Assembly (NCBI GenBank): GCA_035604475.1
Contig: DATNIJ010000203.1
Span: 1 to 8,989, forward strand
DNA length: 8,989 nucleotides
Origin: DASPPM01 sp035604475
GTDB taxonomy: Bacteria > Pseudomonadota > Alphaproteobacteria > JACZXZ01
Reading direction: 5' to 3'
The stretch's first letter is position 1. Each line of letters starts with the position of its first letter. The position numbers and the translations under genes are program-made. Below are positions 6,137-8,989 of the stretch, piece by piece. The notes under the pieces were generated by a model. It ran no database searches and was not told the DNA's origin. It was given only the letters and a program-made list of their open reading frames with translations.

Positions 6137-6220
6137 TCGGCAGTGCGCAAGCGCGCGCGGAGCATGCTGCGCGCGCGGCACCTCTTTCGCCTTGACCTCC
6201 GGCAGCCGAGGGCGCCAGCC

Positions 6221-7573
6221 ATGCCAGGCCTGATCGAGCTGATGCGCGCGTTGGAGGAGGGTGCCGTTACCGCGCGCGCGCTCGCGGACTTAGCACTCGC
6301 CAAAGCGAGCGATCCCGCCGGCGAGGGGGCGCGCATCTTCATCGCGCTCGATGCGGAGTGGGTGTGCCTCCAGGCCGACGCGGCCGACCGCGCCCGCCGC
6401 CACGGCCGGCATCCCAGCCCTTTCGCCGGCATCCCGGTCAGCATCAAGGATTTGTTCGACGTGCGCGGAGAGGTCACGCGCGCCGGCAGCCGCGCCTTCG
6501 ACGGGCGCGCGCCGGCGGCTGCCGATTGCGCTGCCGTTGCACGCCTGCGCGCCCGCGGATTCATTCCCTTCGGGCGCGTCAACATGACCGAGTTCGCCTA
6601 TTCGGGACTCGGCCTCAACCGCAATTTCGGCACGCCCGCGAGCCCGTGGGACCGGGCGACGCGCCGCCTGCCCGGCGGGTCGAGCTCGGGCGGTGCGGTC
6701 TCCGTCGCCGACGGCATCGTCCCGGCCACGATCGGCACCGACACCGGCGGCTCCTGCCGCATCCCGGCTGCCTTTTGCGGCATCGTCGGGCTCAAGACGA
6801 CGACGCATCGGGTGCCGCGGACGGGCGTGGTGCCGCTCTCGCAGACGCTCGACAGCGTCGGCCCGCTGGCGGGAAGTGTGGACTGCTGCGCAGTCCTCGA
6901 CGGCATCTTGAGCGGCGGCGAGGCGGCGGCGGAGCCCGCGCTACGCGCGCGCGGATTGCGCTTGGGCGGGGTCACGAACTACGTCCTCGAGGGCCTCGAT
7001 CCCGAGGTGGCCGACGCCTACGAGCGCGCGCTGCGCCGCCTTGCCGACGCCGGTGTGACCGTCGAGCCCGTGACCATTCCCGTGCTCGACCGCCTGCCCG
7101 AGATCAACCGCAACGGCGGGCTCGTGGGTGCGGAGGCCTGGGCTTTCCACCGCGGCTACGTGGAGAAGGCGGCCGAGCGCTACGATCCATGGATCCTGTC
7201 GCGCTTCGAGGCCGGCCGGCGCCAGAGTGCGGCCGACTACATCGCGCTCACGCGAACCCGGGCGAAGGTGATGGCCGAGGTCGCAGCCCTCGCCCGTCCA
7301 TTCGACGCGCTCGTGTGGCCCACAGTCGCCATCGTCCCGCCGGCGATCGCTCCGCTTGAGGCCGACCCGGAGCTGCAGACTGCGGTCAATCTCAAAGTTC
7401 TGCGCAACACCGCGGTTGTGAATTTCCTCGACCGTCCCGCGCTCACCATGCCTTGCCACGAAGCGGGTGCGGCCCCCGTCGGCTTCATGCTGGTCGGCAG
7501 CCATGGCCATGATCGCCGGCTCCTTGCCGTCGCAAAGGGGATCGAGGAAATCGTCCGGCAGAAGCCGCACTGA
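6221..7573 (+). CDS. Amidase-signature family hydrolase
   Basis: 450 residues, normal for the family. The Ser-cisSer-Lys triad is visible by motif: Lys76 in GIPVSIKDLFDV, the cis-serine (about Ser155) in GGSSSGGA (152-159), and the nucleophile Ser178 in GTDTGGSCRIPAAFCG (172-187). These enzymes hydrolyse amides, sometimes carbamates, lactams or N-acyl compounds; substrate cannot be read from sequence. It is distinct from GatA in context, as no gatB or gatC lies nearby. I take the ATG at 6221 (GAGGG eight bases upstream) because translation from the GTG at 6143 adds 26 residues of arginine-rich sequence unlike the family. In a cluster with a molybdenum hydroxylase and a PreA-like reductase, opening of a lactam or amide product is a reasonable but unproven role. 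It is cytoplasmic, with no signal peptide. Confidence 0.9.
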   Translation: MPGLIELMRALEEGAVTARALADLALAKASDPAGEGARIFIALDAEWVCLQADAADRARRHGRHPSPFAGIPVSIKDLFDVRGEVTRAGSRAFDGRAPAAADCAAVARLRARGFIPFGRVNMTEFAYSGLGLNRNFGTPASPWDRATRRLPGGSSSGGAVSVADGIVPATIGTDTGGSCRIPAAFCGIVGLKTTTHRVPRTGVVPLSQTLDSVGPLAGSVDCCAVLDGILSGGEAAAEPALRARGLRLGGVTNYVLEGLDPEVADAYERALRRLADAGVTVEPVTIPVLDRLPEINRNGGLVGAEAWAFHRGYVEKAAERYDPWILSRFEAGRRQSAADYIALTRTRAKVMAEVAALARPFDALVWPTVAIVPPAIAPLEADPELQTAVNLKVLRNTAVVNFLDRPALTMPCHEAGAAPVGFMLVGSHGHDRRLLAVAKGIEEIVRQKPH

Positions 7574-7593
7574 ACCACGAGCGAGAGGCGAGC

Positions 7594-8292
7594 ATGGCGA
7601 GCGGCATCGAGTTCGAGCTTGTCTTCGTCCAGAGATCGGGCGAACGGCGCGAAAGGGTCAGGATCACCAAGGCCGTGATCGGCGGCTGGACGGCGCGGGA
7701 CCAGGAGGGCCTGCGCCATCACATCGAGGAGCTCGCCAAGATCGGCGTGCCGCGGCCGCAAAAGACGCCGCTCTTCTACCGCGTCGGTGCGCGGCGGCTG
7801 ACCACGGACGACGCGATCGAGGCGCTCGGCGGCGGCTCGTCGGGCGAGGTCGAATGGGTGCTGCTCAGGCACGGCGGCCGCCTTTGGGTCGGGGCCGGGT
7901 CGGATCACACCGACCGCACCGTCGAGAAGCAAGGCATCTCGGTCGCCAAGCAAATCTGCGACAAGCCGATCGCGCGGCACTTCTGGCCTTATGACGAGGT
8001 AGCACGGCACTGGGAGCAGCTCGAGCTGAGCTCGGAGATCGTCATAGGGGCAAAGCGCCAACTCTATCAAAAGGGCGTGGTCGCCACTCTGCTGCCTCCC
8101 GAGACGTTGCTCGATCTCTACCGCGGGGACGAGGGCGAGATGGCCGACGGCACGCTTCTATTCGGCGGCACGGTGGCCGCGATCGGCGGCGTGCGTCCGG
8201 CCGATCGCTTCATCTTCGCCCTCAGCGACCCGGTCTTGCGGCGCGAGATCACGCACGCCTACGACATCCGGGTCCTGCCGGATAGGGGCTAG
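7594..8292 (+). CDS. DUF2848 family protein
   Basis: 232 residues, the whole length of the DUF2848 family as I recall it. Conserved-looking stretches are TPLFYRVG (residues 49-56), EVEWVLLRHGGRLWVGAGSD (84-103) with SDHTDRTVE (102-110), and VAKQICDKP (115-123); the C-terminal half contains LLFGGTVAAIGG. Function is unknown; members have been placed near the fumarylacetoacetate-hydrolase fold, which would suggest a metal-dependent C-C or C-N hydrolase or isomerase, but that is inference. The start at 7594 is 20 bases after the amidase stop with GAGAGG upstream, so the two are almost certainly co-transcribed and probably act on the same compound. Last gene of the cluster; a palindrome-rich repeat arm begins 43 bases after its stop. 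Confidence 0.8.
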   Translation: MASGIEFELVFVQRSGERRERVRITKAVIGGWTARDQEGLRHHIEELAKIGVPRPQKTPLFYRVGARRLTTDDAIEALGGGSSGEVEWVLLRHGGRLWVGAGSDHTDRTVEKQGISVAKQICDKPIARHFWPYDEVARHWEQLELSSEIVIGAKRQLYQKGVVATLLPPETLLDLYRGDEGEMADGTLLFGGTVAAIGGVRPADRFIFALSDPVLRREITHAYDIRVLPDRG

Positions 8293-8335
8293 AGCATTTC
8301 TGGGATAAGTGAATAAAACGTTCCCCCTCACCCCG
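8291..8335. repeat. Possible degenerate intergenic repeat after the DUF2848 gene
   Basis: The stretch beginning AGAGCATTTCTGGGATAAG resembles the start of a dispersed intergenic repeat (AGAGCATTTTC...) that I recall from Rhizobiales and related genomes. The match is partial and from memory. It is followed by CCCCCTCACCCCG, which leads into the inverted repeat arm. No separate terminator is visible here; the hairpins of the arm could serve as one. Confidence 0.25.
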
Positions 8336-8450
8336 CCCTCTCCCCCTGAAGGGCTATCGGATTTACACATCACGGCGACTGCACTAAGCCCCTCGCCCGC
8401 GCCAGCGGGAGAGGGAGGGGCCCGGCCCGTCAGGGCCGGGAGGGTGAGGG
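8336..8450 (+). repeat. Left inverted repeat arm (115 bp)
   Basis: Matches the reverse complement of 8839-8951 along its whole length with about seven substitutions and a small change in one loop. The inner 45 bases (8406-8450) are identical to 8839-8883 reversed. The arm is itself hairpin-rich: CCCT-GA-AGGG near its outer end, CCCGC-N4-GCGGG-type pairing around 8396-8409, and a perfect 8-bp stem in CCCGGCCCGTCAGGGCCGGG (8421-8440). Confidence 0.9.
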
Positions 8451-8481
8451 GGCGGGCCACGTACGTGCTATTCTCTCGGTC

Positions 8482-8838
8482 ATGGCTGAGCGCAAAGCAC
8501 GCCAGTTGCGGATCACCATGACCGACGCCGAGCGTCGCCTGTGGAGCGCTTTGCGCGGGCGGCGGCTCAAGGGCTACAAGTTCCGCCGTCAGCATCCCCT
8601 CGGGTCCTTCATCGTCGATTTTGCCTGCCTCGAGCACCGCTTGGTCGTCGAGGCGGATGGCGGACAACATGCCGACAGCGACGACGACCGGCGCCGGACG
8701 GCGTGGCTTGAGCGGCGGAGGTGGCGGATCGTTCGCTTCTGGAACAACGACATTCTCGCCAATCCCGGGGGCGTAGAGGAGGTCGTCTTGCAGGAGCTGG
8801 AAGGGCATGCGCGCGGCGCTCAGGCTCGACGGCGGTGA
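8482..8838 (+). CDS. DUF559 (Vsr-like) endonuclease-domain protein
   Basis: 118 residues, full length for the family. The pattern is typical of DUF559: an N-terminal helix with TDAERRLWSALRGRRL (14-29), GYKFRRQHPLG (31-41), IVDFACLEHRLVVEADGGQH (44-63) and RIVRFWNNDIL (82-92). Candidate nuclease residues of the restriction-endonuclease-like fold are D46, E57, Q62 and H63. Cellular role unknown; relatives include the mismatch endonuclease Vsr. The gene has no Shine-Dalgarno, and a -10-like TATTCT (8469-8474) lies only seven bases before the ATG, so a leaderless mRNA is possible. A perfect palindrome CACGTACGTG (8458-8467) lies just upstream. The stop codon abuts the right repeat arm with no gap. 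It is unrelated in function to the catabolic cluster before it. Confidence 0.85.
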   Translation: MAERKARQLRITMTDAERRLWSALRGRRLKGYKFRRQHPLGSFIVDFACLEHRLVVEADGGQHADSDDDRRRTAWLERRRWRIVRFWNNDILANPGGVEEVVLQELEGHARGAQARRR

Positions 8839-8951
8839 CCCTCACCCTCCCGGCCCTGACGGGCCGGGCCCCTCCCTCTCCCGCAAGCGGGCGAGGGGCT
8901 TGGCGCCGTCGCCGCGATGTGTGAATCCGATAGCCCTGAAGGGGGAGAGGG
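8839..8951 (-). repeat. Right inverted repeat arm (113 bp)
   Basis: Begins at the base after the TGA of the nuclease gene and is the inverted counterpart of 8336-8450. Contains the same perfect stem (CCCGGCCC and GGGCCGGG, 8850-8869) and a CCCGC-AA-GCGGG loop two bases shorter than the left arm's. Confidence 0.9.
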
Positions 8952-8989
8952 TTGCGTAGGCTTAGCGAGACGAAGTCGAGCTTAGCCGG
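8952..8989. other. Right edge, no gene; short direct repeats
   Basis: Two copies of GCTTAGC (8960-8966 and 8980-8986) lie 13 bases apart in the last stretch. This segment has no match beside the left arm, so the inverted symmetry stops at 8951 as far as the window shows. Too short to say more. Confidence 0.3.

Larger units (their letters stand above)
8336..8951 (+). mobile_element. Nuclease gene framed by long inverted repeats; candidate repeat-associated mobile cassette
   Basis: A unit of 616 bases: left arm 8336-8450, a 31-base gap, the DUF559 nuclease gene 8482-8838, and right arm 8839-8951 in opposite orientation. There is no transposase. The arms resemble the palindromic CCCTCACCCTCCC...CTCTCCC repeats common in GC-rich proteobacteria. 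Whether the whole unit moves, or the gene was caught between two repeats, cannot be told from one copy, and no target-site duplication was found at its ends. Confidence 0.45.

Noticed and set aside
4334..6181. 615-codon open frame on the minus strand opposite the PreA-like and cupin genes
   Set aside because: Shadow of two well-supported plus-strand genes; no ribosome site or known motif.
6143..6220. GTG start giving the amidase 26 more residues
   Set aside because: The added residues are arginine-rich and unlike amidase N-termini; the ATG at 6221 has a better ribosome site.
8336..8951. CRISPR array or insertion sequence with a transposase
   Set aside because: There are only two repeat copies, inverted rather than direct, with a nuclease-domain gene between and no transposase or regular spacers.

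Overview
The window looks like chromosomal DNA of a high-GC alphaproteobacterium. This rests on strong GC bias at third codon positions, a tRNA-Thr with encoded CCA, an isoquinoline-oxidoreductase-type gene pair and a perfect FNR/FixK box. Genus cannot be told from sequence alone. Coding is dense from about 1230 to 8840; the left end (1-564) is visibly richer in A+T and differs in codon use.

Layout: (i) 1-564, the N-terminal part of an unrecognised protein on the minus strand, running off the window; (ii) 565-975, GC-rich DNA with no convincing gene, holding one terminator-like hairpin; (iii) 976-1050, tRNA-Thr(UGU) on the minus strand with its 3' end facing the atypical left DNA; (iv) 1233-3970, a minus-strand two-gene operon for a Tat-exported molybdenum hydroxylase (2Fe-2S subunit, then molybdopterin subunit, 4-base overlap); (v) 3971-4402, a divergent control region with a perfect TTGAT-N4-ATCAA box placed so that it can act as a class II activator site in both directions, plus a separate sigma70-like promoter nearer the right-hand operon; (vi) 4403-8292, a plus-strand four-gene cluster: PreA/dihydroorotate-dehydrogenase-like flavoprotein with a C-terminal 2x[4Fe-4S] domain, a small cupin, an amidase-signature hydrolase and a DUF2848 protein; (vii) 8336-8951, a DUF559 (Vsr-like) nuclease gene between two inverted repeat arms of about 115 bp.

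How the genes may work together (inference): the molybdenum hydroxylase could hydroxylate an N-heterocycle beside the ring nitrogen to give a lactam, the PreA-like flavoprotein could use low-potential electrons to reduce a ring or conjugated double bond, and the amidase could open the lactam or amide. The cupin and DUF2848 protein (thought to belong near the fumarylacetoacetate-hydrolase fold) would act on intermediates. The shared FNR/FixK-type box suggests induction at low oxygen. Neither the substrate nor the pathway is known to me, and the PreA-like enzyme lacks the catalytic cysteine of true dihydropyrimidine dehydrogenases, so it should not be read as ordinary pyrimidine catabolism.

The two observations most worth following are the low-oxygen-controlled hydroxylase/reductase/amidase locus and the nuclease gene framed by long inverted repeats.
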